A stretch of 64,000 bases of DNA from Anoplopoma fimbria (Eukaryota; Chordata; Actinopteri; Perciformes; Anoplopomatidae): the NCBI RefSeq assembly GCF_027596085.1, contig NC_072465.1, positions 21,800,707 through 21,864,706 on the forward strand. The letters run 5' to 3'. Of the stretch, positions 1 to 27,340 are shown one piece after another. Position 1 is the first letter of the stretch. Every line of letters begins with the position of its first letter. The position numbers were made by a program, and so were the translations under genes. The notes under the pieces were generated by a model. It saw nothing but the letters and a program-made list of their open reading frames with translations, was not told where the DNA came from and did not search any database.

Positions 1-14207
<14,207 letters not shown>

Positions 14208-14297
14208 GCGGCAGCGCAGTTCGGTCGGGCCGCAGCATGCTTTCAAAGGGGGATGAAAACAAGCACGGGATTTTGGATCAGAAATGCCGTATCCGCT

Positions 14298-14537
14298 GGG
14301 TGTGTGTGTGTGTGTGTGGGGGGGGGTACTAGTTTTGATTCAGTCTCATTTATGTAAAATAAATTTCAAAGGTAATGTATGAGAAAAATAGAGAAGAAAA
14401 AAGCGATTCTTAACTACAGGTCTTGCCTCTACGTAATCATCACATAATCATTCTGGCCCCTCTTTCCCAAAAATGTTATGAATACAGATTACTGGTTCAG
14501 TGGGGGGGGGGTGTGTGTGTGTGTGTGTGGGGGGGGG
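14298..14537 (+). repeat. Paired G-run/(TG)n/G-run blocks in vapb 3'UTR
   Basis: Two similar low-complexity blocks: GGG(TG)n followed by nine G at 14298-14326, and ten G, (TG)n, then at least eight G at 14502-14537. Both sit just after the vapb stop codon on the transcribed strand. Guanine runs of this kind can form G-quadruplexes in RNA; that is inference. Confidence 0.85.
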
Positions 14538-15352
14538 TAACGGAAACACAATTTAAGGCTAGTGATCCAGACCAATTCTCTAACACCGGCGAGGCAGTGT
14601 TGGTGCGACTGAGTCAGTTTGAAATTGTGTGAATGTCATTTCGGTGTATTGTTGTTTCTTTCTCTACATGACAGAGGCCAGAGCCTATGCATATGTATAC
14701 GCATCCCCCCACCCACTGCACAGTATAACCAGGTGTTCCTTCCAGCTAAACCCCCTTTAAGGAAGGGATTTAGCAGAGTGATGATCCACACGGTCGGGGT
14801 TACACACACACAGGGCTACCAAACTGACTCCTGCAATCAGAGGCTTTGTAAAAAAAAATCAGATTTGATCTTTGATTGTAGAACGACCTTGATCAGCGTA
14901 TGAAACACTGTACTGTAGGTATCGTCTTTCCTCGTGTCGTTTTGATTTTCACTCTACCTTGTCCCCGTCACCTGTCACTCAGTGCTCACCGCATCCCCAC
15001 CTGTCAGAAGGGGAATGTTCGATTGCATGCGTTCACACACGGATTGTTTGAAATCTAATTTAATTGCTTTTATAATGGTGATAATATTATGTCATTTGGC
15101 TGTAGGTTTGCACAACTACATTTTCAGTTTTCTCTCTCTTTTGTTGCATTTTTATGATTTTTAAGTCATTTTTTTTTTTCTGTTCTAGGATTGAAGCATT
15201 TAAGAATATTGCAGCTATAAGAAATGAGCTCCAGATTTGTAGGATTAGATCATTTCTGTAAACGTTATCCAGATGAAAGGCTTGCCTTGTGACCTATTCG
15301 GGCAAGTTATTCTCAGGCCAAGATGGAGGTATATACATATACAGTACATAGA

Positions 15353-15455
<103 letters not shown>

Positions 15456-18400
15456 CATGCAGACATGTTGTGAGAACAGAGAGGAGATGCATGTAAAAGC
15501 GACTGGTTATGTGTTTCCCTTAGAACATTAACAGCAACACTAAGGTCCTGTTACAGTGTCCTCACAAAGGGACCTTGGTCTTTTCCAGCTCTTTTAGTTT
15601 TTTCATATTTTCCTACTGAGCCATACATTTGTTGACGTTCTGTTTTGTTTGGGGGCAAATGTATGCCGGAGTGTTTCAAGCTGCCTGCTCCAGCTCTCCA
15701 CTGCTGGTGATTCACTGCAGGCCTGTGTTCAGATTGTTATGTTTGTTCAGCATTTATCCGTTGCTTAATAATGTTAAATCCTCACTGCATTTGAAGTTGT
15801 GCTCATTTTTAAGGCACTAAGATTAAGCGTGTCGCTCCTTTGATCTTCCTGAAGCATACTTTTTTTTCTCAAGCAAGAGAAGGGGAGGAAAAAGCATTCA
15901 GACTAGTTTATATCCTTTAGGGGACCACATGATGACATTGTACTCTACCAGAGCCTATGGTTATTTTTTGGGGTCTAGAATATACAAAAACATACTCTCA
16001 AATTGTTTCATCTCCAAATTTGCATGAAGTGTAAAAAAAGTGGAGAGTATCATTCTGCTCGGCAATATTTGAAGGAAAAAGAGCAGTTGTTCATGTTTTT
16101 ATCCCACTACATCCACATAAGATGCAGGAGTGCATTATTCATTGTTAAACTGAAATAAAAATTAAATCCCACCATCAATTAATTTTAAGTGTAGGGGAAT
16201 ATGATGGATATGACTGGCGGGTATGAGATTAAAATGTACATGAGCTTGTGTTTCTACTGTATCTCTGTAAAGTTGTTGGGTTGAGGATGACTTGCTGCTT
16301 AGAGGGAGGGCAGAGCAGACCTGAGCTACAGTCCCATCCTGGGTTATCAGACCTGGATCATATAGTAATTGCAGAAAATTGTTCTTGTTCAATGAATCCT
16401 GGTTTGGAGTATCGGGGCATTTCTACATGAAAAAATATTTCAGTAAGTATCAGAATATACTGATTCATAATTAACCACTGTCCTAATGTGGTACTCAAAG
16501 CAGGATTAAACAAACAATAACATTTACACGTGAATACTTATTGATCCAGGACCGGTTGTAAAACACACTACACTGACCATCACCGTGATCAATGTAAGCA
16601 GTCGGCAAACTGTTTTGTATGTATATAAATAAATAAATAAGTCTATCTGAGAAGAAGATAATTATTCCTAGTTCAAGTAGTCTCTCTGGTGTATAAAAAC
16701 AATCCAACCTGGTTGGACTATGTAGCATCTTAATAAATTAAATGAATAAAGCCCCTACCAAACCTTGTGAAGTCATTTCCTGTTGTACTATTTACTTTTT
16801 TATATATAAATATATATACAAGTAAATAATAGGTGACCTTAAGAATTGTGGGAGGAAAAACAAGATCTCAATTCTGAGTGGAAAAAAAAATATTCTCATA
16901 TTGATAAGAATTTTGTTGCCCTGCTTATAGTTCAGGTTGATTTATGCACTTAAATGTGTGATGAATGTGTAATTAGTCCTATGATTGTGTGATCTGAAGG
17001 TGTGTTACTGATTTTACAAATTTTCTATGGAATTACAATTTCCAGGTGCCATGTCAACCAAAAATCCTTTTCCCCATGGACTTACATTGGGAAAGACATG
17101 CATGTTACTTAACAAATTATTTATTTTAAGGTAAATTAACTTTCCAATACGAACACATAAATAGCCCCTATTTAAATGATTGGGTCCTTAAAGTTGTATG
17201 GAATGAACCATTATAAATGGTTGAGGGGTGCTATGCTAGTAGCATCTAATGTAGCATGGAGCCGCTAACATCAATCAGGAGTTCCAGAGGTTTGGTTAGC
17301 TCATGTCTTTCAAACTGCACACAATCAAATTTCTTCATTTTCATACTTCAACACCTACAGTCTCAACTGAAACTGCCACGAGGGACATTACTTGACCCAG
17401 ACTTCAAGCAGCTCGCTCTGGATTTAGAACTTCATCACATATGCAGTAGTACTCAAACTGAAAAAAAGTTATATAAACTTGAGCAACCAATTGACACTTT
17501 ATCACTCGTCAGTGAGATGAAAAAGTGATTTATTGAGCAGGGTTTTGGTGCGTGCAGCTATGGGCTGGATCACTTCTTGGCAGTGGGCGCTGTCTGAGGA
17601 CATCTGGGCCCCCCAAGCATACAAACGCGTGTTAACCGACCTGTTAAAGCCCCATCCAACAAAGCCACACTAGTGCCTCACATGAATTACTGTTACATTC
17701 AAGTCACAGAGGTAAGCAATCGGTTTCTCTAACAGATAGAAAACTCAGCGATGTCTGAAAAAACAATAAGGTCTTTCAACAACACTTAACGCTGTTCTGA
17801 AGGTATTTCCAGAATCATCAAAGACTCTTCCAACCATCTGGCTTGTTAATTTGTTACCACTTTGCTTGATTTGGCAGTACCACAACTTGCAGTGGGATAA
17901 GTATGGTAAAATATATAGCTGCAAGAGAATTAATTACCCCACGGCTTTTTACTGCTGAAGCCGTAGTGTCAACGAGTAAAATAAAATCCTGGTGATTCAT
18001 CGGGTGTTATTGTATCAGTAATAACCAGACAGTGTTTCTGTCTGCACCTCGTGGGCGGAGGCATCAGAGCGGAGTTTGTGTCAGGAAAACCCCCGGTGTG
18101 AAACCTGGGCCCGGTAGCTCCTCAGCTGTTTGGCTTGGCCGACGCAAGATACAGCTGCAAATTTAATGGTGGAAATTAACCAATATTACATTTTTTTTAT
18201 TTTATTCTGTTGGGAAATAATCCATTTCCAAGCTTATCACGGAGGAATGTTTCAAAATACTGGAAATATGAAAATTAGAATTGGTCCAGAGGTTTACTGC
18301 TCACCTGAAGAAGAGGCCAACCAGCAGGAAGTCACTGCTCCCGGCCAAGAAATAGTCCGGCACAAATATTCCCCATAAAAGCAAAACTTTTAACATTAAC

Positions 18401-20016
18401 ATTTTCTCTTTTTGAACGGATTAAAATATAACATGCTAATTAATGAGTTTAAGAGGTTCTGGTAGACAGATTTTGTAACATTTGGACAACATCAGACTTG
18501 ATGAACTCCTGTTCGTGCCCTGATATTTACTGTCATGAGAGTGGTATCAGTCTTCTATTCTAACTCTCAGCAAGAAAGTGAATGAGCATATTTTCAAAAT
18601 TGTTGAATCATTGCGGTTTAAAAAAAAAAGTTTTAATTAGAGAAGGATTTACACTGTCACATCAGAATTATGTCAAAAAATGGTTCACGGACAAGAAATA
18701 TTTGGGTTCAAATTGACCTCAAACTCTATCTTGCTTTTTGATCTCACATAGTACAAAACTGAAATCAAAATAGATATTAATGCTCATAATAATAATATTA
18801 TAGATAAAATATATAGCTTTTAGCCATGTTTTACAGCTGCAGTGTTGAAGACTGTAAATGGAAATTTCATGTCAATCTTTGTAACAGACTTCAGAAACTT
18901 TCATGAGTTCAAAACCACGTTTTGAAGCAATTCTCAAAAACAAATCTCAAGCTGAAAAAATAATGTTTTTTTTAGCTATTCAAATGGGCCTTATCAATCA
19001 CAGCAAGGCCAAAGCAATGATCAATCTAAATCTGCTTTGAGAAGACCCAACACAAGTTCATATTCCCCGCAACACAGGATATTGATGTTCTAATTGACCT
19101 TTCCTTGACTTTATACTGAACAGGTGGTTCTTATTATTCATATCTACCACGAGGAAACCACATCAGTCATTGGTCTCTGACCCTTGTACTGGATGTCTTT
19201 TATAGGCCACAGATTGTTTCTATCATCCATCCAGATACTTGTGACTGATCTTTAACCACTCTGCCTCAATCCCGTCCTGTTTCAGTGAATCTGGCCTTCA
19301 TTGAGGTCTGCACAATAAACCTGATGTCTGGCTGCGCTTCAACGTTGGAAAGCATATAAAAGATTTAATTATGCATCAGCCTGACACTCTCCTTTTCTTG
19401 GTGTTTACTGTCTGCAATAATTACTTTTGGCACACGATGAATATGGTTTTACACTGTAGATAAAGTACACTGAGAAATGAATCCATCTCCTGCTTCATCA
19501 AAAGGTTTTACATACTTGGCACGTTTTAAATATACCCTAAATTTATTTTCCAATGAAAGAAAATACTCTCCACTCTGGCGGAGCTGTTTGGCACACCAAT
19601 AAGTCAAATTTCATGCAAATTTTCTACATACAAGAGGTCCCTGTACGGGTTTTGGGGCCATAACTGTTTGAGAAGGACTTGCGGCTTGCCAGAAAGGTTG
19701 GAGGCTGGACAACTGGCAGCCGAGGGGTGCAGTCTGGAAGAGTCGGCCCTGTGGCAGATCTCTCCAGCAAAAAAACTTTTCAATCATTTGTGTGATCGTA
19801 ACCTTAGAACAGAAACATGACCTGGTTTAACAAGCCACCAGACCTGACAGATAGCTCTAGGGGGAATGCTTCTGTCCAAAAAAGCCCCAAAGACAACAAA
19901 TATGTTAAAGAGGTTGTCTCATATTGGATGATGGAAGTTCCTGTTCATATGTTATGTTTTTATGTGTGGCAAAATAGATTTTTTTCTAGGATCTGTTGTG
20001 TCCTGCAACTGTGGTA

Positions 20017-20200
20017 AGTAACTAAGTATATTAACTCAAGTATTTTACAAGTGTTTTACTAATTTGTTGTATTTGTTTTTATGTAACTTCATGCATCTTA
20101 ATTATTATAGTTTTTACTCCACTATATTTATTTGACATCTCAAATAACTTTTCAGAATAAGAGTTTATGTTAACAAGAAAAAAAACACAGGACAAGATGC
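20017..20200 (+). repeat. 'Acttttactccactac' dispersed repeat, fragment 1
   Basis: Reads 'taactaagtatattaactcaag', later 'ttactccactatatttatttg'. This matches, with decay, a widespread fish repeat full of 'tactcaagta' and 'tttactccacta' phrases, also present at 55085-55480 and 56280-56640. Boundaries approximate. Confidence 0.5.
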
Positions 20201-20365
20201 ATTTTAAATTCTTAAAGATGAAATTAAATTATCAAATCTTTTAGAACCACAACAAAAAAGATTTGACAAAATTTAAAAGCATGAATAAATATTTTGTTTT
20301 TTTTCCCTTTCTCATTAATCATCTCATGACTCCTCAGATTTATCTTGTGACTCTTTAGAAGTAGC

Positions 20366-20428
20366 GCTGGGTGATATGGCCAAATTTTCTATTAGGATAA
20401 AGGCTATGTCATATCTCAATAACTATAT

Positions 20429-20464
<36 letters not shown>

Positions 20465-20490
20465 CACAATATAGTATGATTTAAACACAT
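20366..20490 (+). repeat. 'Gctgggtgatatggcc' dispersed repeat with (AT)n core
   Basis: Opens 'gctgggtgatatggccaaat', then 'aaggctatgtcatatctcaa' and an AT run at 20424-20464, ending 'atatcacaatatag'. The opening and the order of phrases match a common teleost non-autonomous element whose centre is often expanded AT sequence. Confidence 0.55.
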
Positions 20491-23400
20491 GATCAAGCCT
20501 ATTTTCTTTACTCCTGTCTAACTCCTGTGAACTGAATTATTTTAACCCGGGAAACACATGCTGAGAAGGCAAAAGCACTTTTTTCATCTGAGCAGCTTGA
20601 ACTGTAAAAGTTAGACAAAAAGGGTTTGAAGCGCTGAGGGTGACAGTGAAATTATGCCCTTGGCTGTTATAATAATAATAATCATTATCCAATAATAATA
20701 ATAATAATAATACTACATCAGTTATAGGCCATTCTTCTGCAAAACAATTACTTTTATTAAATTACGGGCTGTTGGACGGGTGGGATCTGTTCAGTAGTTG
20801 GTGTATAAGTATGTGAGCATGAGGTCATGACAGAAAGGAGCCTGTTTTTTTGTTTGGCGTGAGATCAAGCAGGAAAGTGCAGTCGCTGCTCCGCACCGAA
20901 GTTCTGTGGGCAAAACACAACGCTTCGGTCATTTGTCTCAGAGCCAAGAGGACACAGTTTTCAATAGAAACTCATTTGTTTCAACTGAACCCGCCAACTT
21001 TAGTCTGATGTTATCTTTTATGGTGCAGCTGCAGCTCATAGTCTCATAGAAATAATGGGATTTTCTTAACAGAGCCTGAAATTTGAATGACTGAGAGAGG
21101 TTGGAAGTCACCCCGTACTACTGCAGTGATGTCATCTCAATGATGTGTGTGTGCATTAACTGCGTATGCAAGATTTTTATGGGAAGGCGGGAGATGGGAC
21201 CTCTGCCGTATTTTCTACCCAAAAGCAGCCCTATGTCTTTCTTTTACCAGAACATTTGTCAGACTAAACCACCAAATTGTTTGTGGTTTGGAAACTTTTA
21301 GCTGAAAGGAAACTCCTTAGGGCTTGTTTTGTTTTCCTTTTTTTTTTTACTGTCTATAGGAACATTTTCCTAAAGTCATATGATTGGTTGGGTCTTTTAT
21401 GGTCCTAGTTTAGAGAAGGCTACATGAAGTAGTTTCCTCATTAAATTTGACTAACATAACTTTGGGGAATTATTCCTAGTCTAGAGGATTTCCACTGCTT
21501 CGTTGAAGGAGTTTGGGCCATTTTGTTCACCTATGACACCACGTGTCCCTTAATTCTTGTGTGGCTTTTACTTAGTTTCTTGTTAATAAGCCTAACAAGT
21601 GATGCAAATACCACAGCATACTTTTGTCCTAGAGGAATAGTTCGACACTTGACTTGACCTTAGAAACACTCTGACCTGCCGCAAGTTCATGTTTCCATAA
21701 GTTGGTCCAAGAAACAAATCGCATTGTGGTAAAACAGTAACGTAACCTTACTTGGATTAATAACTGTGATATGATAACCTTTTTGGAAATTGTAATTTTT
21801 TATCATTCTTAATGGTCCTTTTTATATTGTCTACTTTACTCTACTATATTTTTGCATTTACTGCCTTTTTGTTTTTTATTTGCCCTTGTCTTAATGTGTT
21901 ACTTTTTTAAAAGCAGTTTGAGTTTAGAAAATTGCTCTTTAAATTAAGCTTATCATTATTATTATTATTATACTTGATCAGATATTGCTCAAGTTTCAGT
22001 TTAGAAGAAATATAAGGATTCACTATAGACTTTCTCGGACTGATGACATGAAAAATCAGCTTTATCAGGACTTGCAATCATATATTTGCCTCTGCACTTC
22101 TCCCCGCTGTATTGTCTCTGCCTCCGACACTTTTCAAAAGGAGACATTACATTTCATGTAATTTAACATTTGAGCTACAAAAGCCGTGGCATTGGCTAGT
22201 TTACTGCCCTCAATGGGACGTTGCCAAAGCGCATGTCATGCATCATAACAAAGATCCAACTAATGAATAATCATATTCGTAATGGTTGCAGCCTCAAAGG
22301 ACAAATCTAAGAGTAGCTGGTTTAGCTTGTAATAACTTTGTAAACGTACTTGTTAGCAAAAAGCAAACTACTTAATATGTATATACTATGACCCTGTTAG
22401 AACTTCTCACGCTTTCAACTCACCTGTGCTCCATTAGCAAAGTCTTGCTTTGTGACCAAAAAAATATATAATTTTCGCTTGATTTCCCGATTACGTGCTT
22501 TAACAATGACAATAAGTCAACGCTAGTCTGTACACATATATCAATGAAATGTTACCTGAAGCACAAGGGGGAACATGGACGGACCAGGACTGGTAGGAGA
22601 AAAGGATGCAAGTAGATTTCAGGGTGGAGGCTCCATTAGTTCAACAGGTCATCTGGTTGGTGGCAACAGTTCAGAATGAATAAGTAGCAGGCGGGAGACA
22701 TTTCCTCCTCTCAGTGTTGAGGAGAGTTTCATGGTCCTCTCTGTCTAATGAGTACAAATGTCTCACTCACTTTAATCAACCAACAGTTCATAAACGTAAG
22801 ACAAATAGAGTTGTAGGTTTAGGTTATAGTTTTTTACTCCAAACGCACTAAATCAACAAACAGTTCAAACTGACAGTGTTCCTCCTAGTCCCACCCTACT
22901 GTGCTGCGATTGGCTAATACTTATACTAATTCAATTAATCTTTATTGACATAACTTATCCGAAACCATGACAATAACTGATGAAACTCACTGAACCATGC
23001 TGGCCAACCTGTTAAATCTAGCAAGACCAGCTAATGACCAGCTAAAGTTTAAAGCTGGATCCACCTGGATTTAAAAAAAGGGTATTAAATTCAAAGCAAC
23101 AGGTATGAGATGCTTAGCTTTGTTTAGTATTAGCGTATTCCCAAAATGTCACAATTATGTTACTATTCTACTCTTTCACTGTGGCCTATTCAGATATCCA
23201 TATTGTATTGATTGCTAACCTGGTGTTAACAAAAACAAACCCATCCAGAAGTCAAGCAGGCTTGATTTCTACTCAATATTTATTCTAAATGAGGAAAATT
23301 TAGTTTTTAACATATATACTATCTTTTGTTCAATGGATGCATTTAATAAGCCACCAGGCCTGATTGCTAACAGGTTGGCCCTGCACTCCTCCCTGCCTTG

Positions 23401-24039
23401 ACAGTCTCTCTACTTTATGGCGCGCTACGGAAACCGCAAACAGACTCTGAAAAACTGTGCAGCCTGCGGCCCTCCTCTTTAGTCATCATCAGCACCCAGC
23501 ACACAACAACCCTGGATGGATCCTTGCGGTTGCTGCTGGATTCACTGGTTCTCCATTTAATGACAGATTCTGCACAATGTTGAACAGATAAATGCCACTC
23601 TTCCACACTCAGTTATTCTTTGTCTCAGCCTGTGTTCATTTTGTGTTGGCTTGAGGAGGTTACAGATCTATATTCTCCATCCAAGCCTGAAGAATGACCT
23701 CATGGGGCTAACAGCTGCCATCACCATTCTCACAGGAGTTAATAGGAACAGTGTGTAGCCTCTGGAAAGGACTACTTCCCCCTCTTTCCTTCTCTTTCTG
23801 TCCCCACTATTTGAATGTAGGAGAGCCAACTAACATAATTTTGCCTTCAATATTAATTTCCATAGTTTATGTATTTACTCATTTTAAAGCTGCAGCACAG
23901 ATGCTGAGTTGGTTTAAGATCTTTCAGCAACTATAATCAATATTTTTATAACTATTTGTACTATATTTATACACTTTATGTATAAAACACAGAGAATTAT
24001 TACTGTTTTGTTTCAGTCTCACAGCTCTCATAGCGATGT

Positions 24040-24300
24040 TTTCCCTGGTTTCAAAAAATCAAGATGGCGACAGCAAAATTGAAGATGGTGATGGCCAAAA
24101 TAAGGAACTCCAGGCTTCAAAACCGTCGTCCACAAACTAATGGTGATGTCATTATGACTACGCCCACTTCTTATAAACAGTCTACGCATATTATCAAAGT
24201 TAGCCACTAGCTTGTGAACACTGTAGAGCATTTAGCAGCTAAAGAGCCAAATATTTCCAACAGGAGTCGGTGGAGACCAAAAACAGAGCTAAAAGTTAAG
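24040..24300 (+). repeat. 'Caagatggcgac' dispersed repeat, copy 1
   Basis: Contains 'caagatggcgacagcaaa', 'aggcttcaaaaccgtcgtcc', 'tttagcagctaaagagcc' and 'ggagtcggtggagacc'. These are phrases of a repeat family common in fishes. A diverged inverted relative is at 29100-29330 in the apcdd1l intron. Confidence 0.6.
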
Positions 24301-25195
24301 TGAATATTGGACCTGGCTAGAAACACTACTCCAAAAGAATGATAATATATCTCTGTGTCTGCTGCGTGTGTTAATAATCAAATGTTTGCTAATAATCAGG
24401 ACTGTTAGGGTGCGGTTGGATAAGATTGGATTGACAGTTACCAAATTAACCATCAGATTTTGATCTGTCTCCACGCCAACGTTAAATAAGAGGAGAAACA
24501 ATGAAATACAGAATTAAATCATGCCAATAACATAAGCTCATCTACAGATAATTGTATGTTTTTTTGCAGGATCCCATTGATAACTGAAAGAAACTGATTG
24601 AAAAACATGTCTTCAGGGCCTTTAAAACATTTTGTTCCAATATGTTTTTATGGAAAAACAGAAAAAAAACACTGTGAGGATTGGTTTATATTCCTTACAG
24701 GTTAACAACTACATATTATTTGCATGTCATTTCAAAATATTTGAATATACCTAGCTGATTTGGGGTGATTTTCTATGTTGAATTGAACTGCCAGCACTAA
24801 TTTAAGAAAAAAGCTTTTGTCAGCCGTATTTTACAAATATCTCTCTCTGCGGAGCACGATGCTTCACTTGTATTAATTCAAAACACTGGAAATCTGGAGC
24901 TTTATTCCTCTGTGAGGTGATTTCTATTTTGTTGGCTGAGGGCTGTTCATTCTCATGAAACACAGAGCATCCAATCTGATATCCGTCTGTGTGTTTTCAG
25001 CAGTTGGACCTGCGCTGGAATGCCTTGTGTAATGTGTGAACCATATGACAGTTATTTATCAAACTGCAGTACGCTCACACACACACACACACTATCTGGG
25101 CTTTGAATCAGACCACAGCTAATGCTACAGTCCCAATTTTCTGTTTGGTTACTGAAATAAAACGGCAGCTTTTTGATACATGAAACTTGAGCCTT

Positions 25196-25745
25196 TACTT
25201 GTGCAGGTCGGTCGGTCCACCACTTTGGTCCAGGCCGAAATATCTCAGCAGCTTTTTGACAGATTTCAATGACATTTTGTGAAAATATTCATGGTTCCCA
25301 GAGGATTAATTCTACCGACTTTGGTTATTCTCTGACTTTTATTAGCAAGACCATGAGGTTGACAGTTTGTGGTCTTGACTGACATATCTCAAGTACTGTT
25401 TAATAGATTTCTATAAAATTTGGTTTGGACTTTCATATCTCTCTCAGGATGAATTATAATAACTTTGGTCATTCCTTAACTTTCCATCCAGGCCCATCAT
25501 CGGGTCAAATTTCATTTTTTCTACATCTTTGGTTTCTGACTACATACCTGCAAAAATCAGTTTAACCGTGCTGTGTGTTTAGTGCTAATTAGAAAATGTT
25601 AGCATGAATGGATGAGCATGCTCAGGATTACACCTGCTCACCATCAGCGCATTAGCATTTTCATTGAGAGCATGTTAGCATACTGATGTAGCACTTAGCT
25701 GTGTCTAAGTACAGCCTCAGAAAACCGTGGACTCTTGTTATTAAT
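25196..25745 (+). repeat. 'Atatctcagcagc...ttagcatgctga' dispersed repeat, copy 1
   Basis: Begins 'ggtcggtcggtccaccactt', continues 'aaatatctcagcagcttttt', 'ggatgaattataataacttt', and ends with 'agcatgttagcatactga' and 'tctaagtacagcctca'. This order of phrases is a very frequent fish repeat. Relatives in this window are at 48238-48560 and, inverted, at 60990-61430. Confidence 0.65.
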
Positions 25746-26566
25746 ACTAATCAAACACACAAGGTTATGAAAAGCCATTTTTAATACACATAGAAAATAA
25801 TCACTTCGTAAATGGCAAAACTAACTAAAATATTGGACCAAAATCTTTCTTTTATCAAAAAGTACAGTATAAATGGTTAAAATAAATATTCATTTGACTG
25901 TTTTGGATCAACTGCTGATAGAAAAGCAGACTAATACACAAGCTTTTACAGAGGAGAGAGATAAAGCAACCATTCACACCACAGTGGCTTTGGACCAATG
26001 AGGATGGCAGCTATTAGAGTGCTGATTACACATTTTCCACTTCCCAGTTTTTCTCTCCAGTATGTTGAGAAAGAAATGTTCTGTACAAAGTGCATTAGTT
26101 ATACTGCATCTGGGATGAAAATTAGCTCTGGTGTGAAGTCCGCTGGAAAGTTTATGGCTTTCAGTTTGGATTGGAAATAACCGATCCACATTTCAACACT
26201 GTGATCTTGCTTTGTAGCAATCACGTGAAAAGAAATGAATCTGATTATTATACAAAAAGAAGACGTATAAAAGAATATATTTTTACATACGGAAATGATG
26301 GCATTTGTATATACTGGTGGTTTATATACAGATTAGTTTTAGGTAGAAATGCAGCTGTAGTTTAGAGTCATTAAAGTGAACCTACACGCAGCATCTGAAA
26401 GCCAGATATCAAAAATGATTCAGCCCTCCTGAGTGTCTCATGATTTTCTTGACCATCACACATGTTGGTCGTCATCATTTGGAGGAAGAGTGAAAGAAAT
26501 CTGCCAGAAAACATTGTCCATCAGTGACTTCAGCTGCGAAACAGACCTGATTCTTGAACAGTGTCC

Positions 26567-27340
26567 CTAATAGACACAGAGCCAGCTGCACAGCACATAT
26601 CCCAGCACCAGTAACACCAGCTGTGCCAGTCTCGCTGTCCCACTGGATGCTAACTGGACTTGCTTGCTGTTAAAACCTGAGCCATAGCGATGTGAAGGCT
26701 GTGTGTCCCCCCCACTGCAAAGCCCCATGGGAGCCTGAAAGGAAGTGGGCCTCCTCTGCGGTCGGTCTGGACTGGACCCGTCAGTCGGCCTCTCTCCGAT
26801 GAACAGCAGCGGGTGTTTCTTGTGATCCAGCTCCGTCTTGAAGAGCTCGTACTCCTTATGTGGTAGTTTGATGCCCAGCAGGGTGCACCCGTCTGTGGGG
26901 GTCAAGTCCTGCTCCACTCCGACCTCCCAACCTCCCGCCCGACCACACTTTCCGGGCCTCGTCCCATTCAGTAACTTCGCCGTGGGCTCCTCTAGAGCCG
27001 TGACTTTCACCTGTGTGACCTTGAAGACAAACTCGGTGGCTCCTGAGACCTTGGCGGAGGGGTTTCCCTGAGCGTAGTGGCCCGAGGCTCTCAGGGTGAC
27101 GGTGGGCTGAGAGCAGACGGGGTCCGAGTAGTGCCGGTAGACGCCCTGCCATGCGTGCTGGTCTGAATCGAAGATGAAGTCACGGGTGAGGAAGAGGACG
27201 TTGGGACGGGTTTCGCAGCGGTGGCTGACCCAGCGGCCGGACAGAGACAGACGAGCTGCCGGGCTGTGGGGCAACACCGGGGGTCGCTGCTCTGAGGAGC
27301 GGTACACGAGGGCACACACTGGGCAGGGGTGGATGTGATG
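26567..27340 (-). CDS. apcdd1l: apcdd1l last coding exon (APCDD1 domain 2, membrane tail, stop)
   Basis: Acceptor ctctttgcag before 27340; TAG stop at 26569-26567; 257 codons in phase 0. It begins HHIHPCPVCALVYRSSEQRP (the CxxC pair is a family feature) and continues with the second domain (CETRPNVLFLTR), SGATEFVFKVTQVKVT, LGIKLPHKEYELFKTE and FIGERPTDGSSPDRP. One sequon (NGT) precedes a Gly/Trp-rich patch, and the exon ends with a hydrophobic tail of about 20 residues. High GC content relative to its flanks makes the opposite-strand frames here shadows. Confidence 0.95.
   Translation of the reverse strand, partial: HHIHPCPVCALVYRSSEQRPPVLPHSPAARLSLSGRWVSHRCETRPNVLFLTRDFIFDSDQHAWQGVYRHYSDPVCSQPTVTLRASGHYAQGNPSAKVSGATEFVFKVTQVKVTALEEPTAKLLNGTRPGKCGRAGGWEVGVEQDLTPTDGCTLLGIKLPHKEYELFKTELDHKKHPLLFIGERPTDGSSPDRPQRRPTSFQAPMGLCSGGDTQPSHRYGSGFNSKQVQLASSGTARLAQLVLLVLGYVLCSWLCVY

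Larger units (their letters stand above)
16751..26566. other. Intergenic region between convergent vapb and apcdd1l
   Basis: About 9.8 kb without a supportable gene. It holds dispersed repeats near 20017-20200, 20366-20490, 24040-24300 and 25196-25745, an AT dinucleotide run, and AT-rich unique-looking DNA. The 90-codon frame at 17256-17528 is not recognisable. The 3' ends of both flanking transcripts probably extend into the edges of this interval. Confidence 0.7.

Noticed and set aside
17256..17528. 90-codon open frame with a protein-like C-terminal half
   Set aside because: No family match, no splice partners, and the flanks look repeat-derived.
26838..27315. Open frames on the + strand and other - frames over 26.8-27.3 kb
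   Set aside because: Shadows of the GC-rich last exon of apcdd1l.
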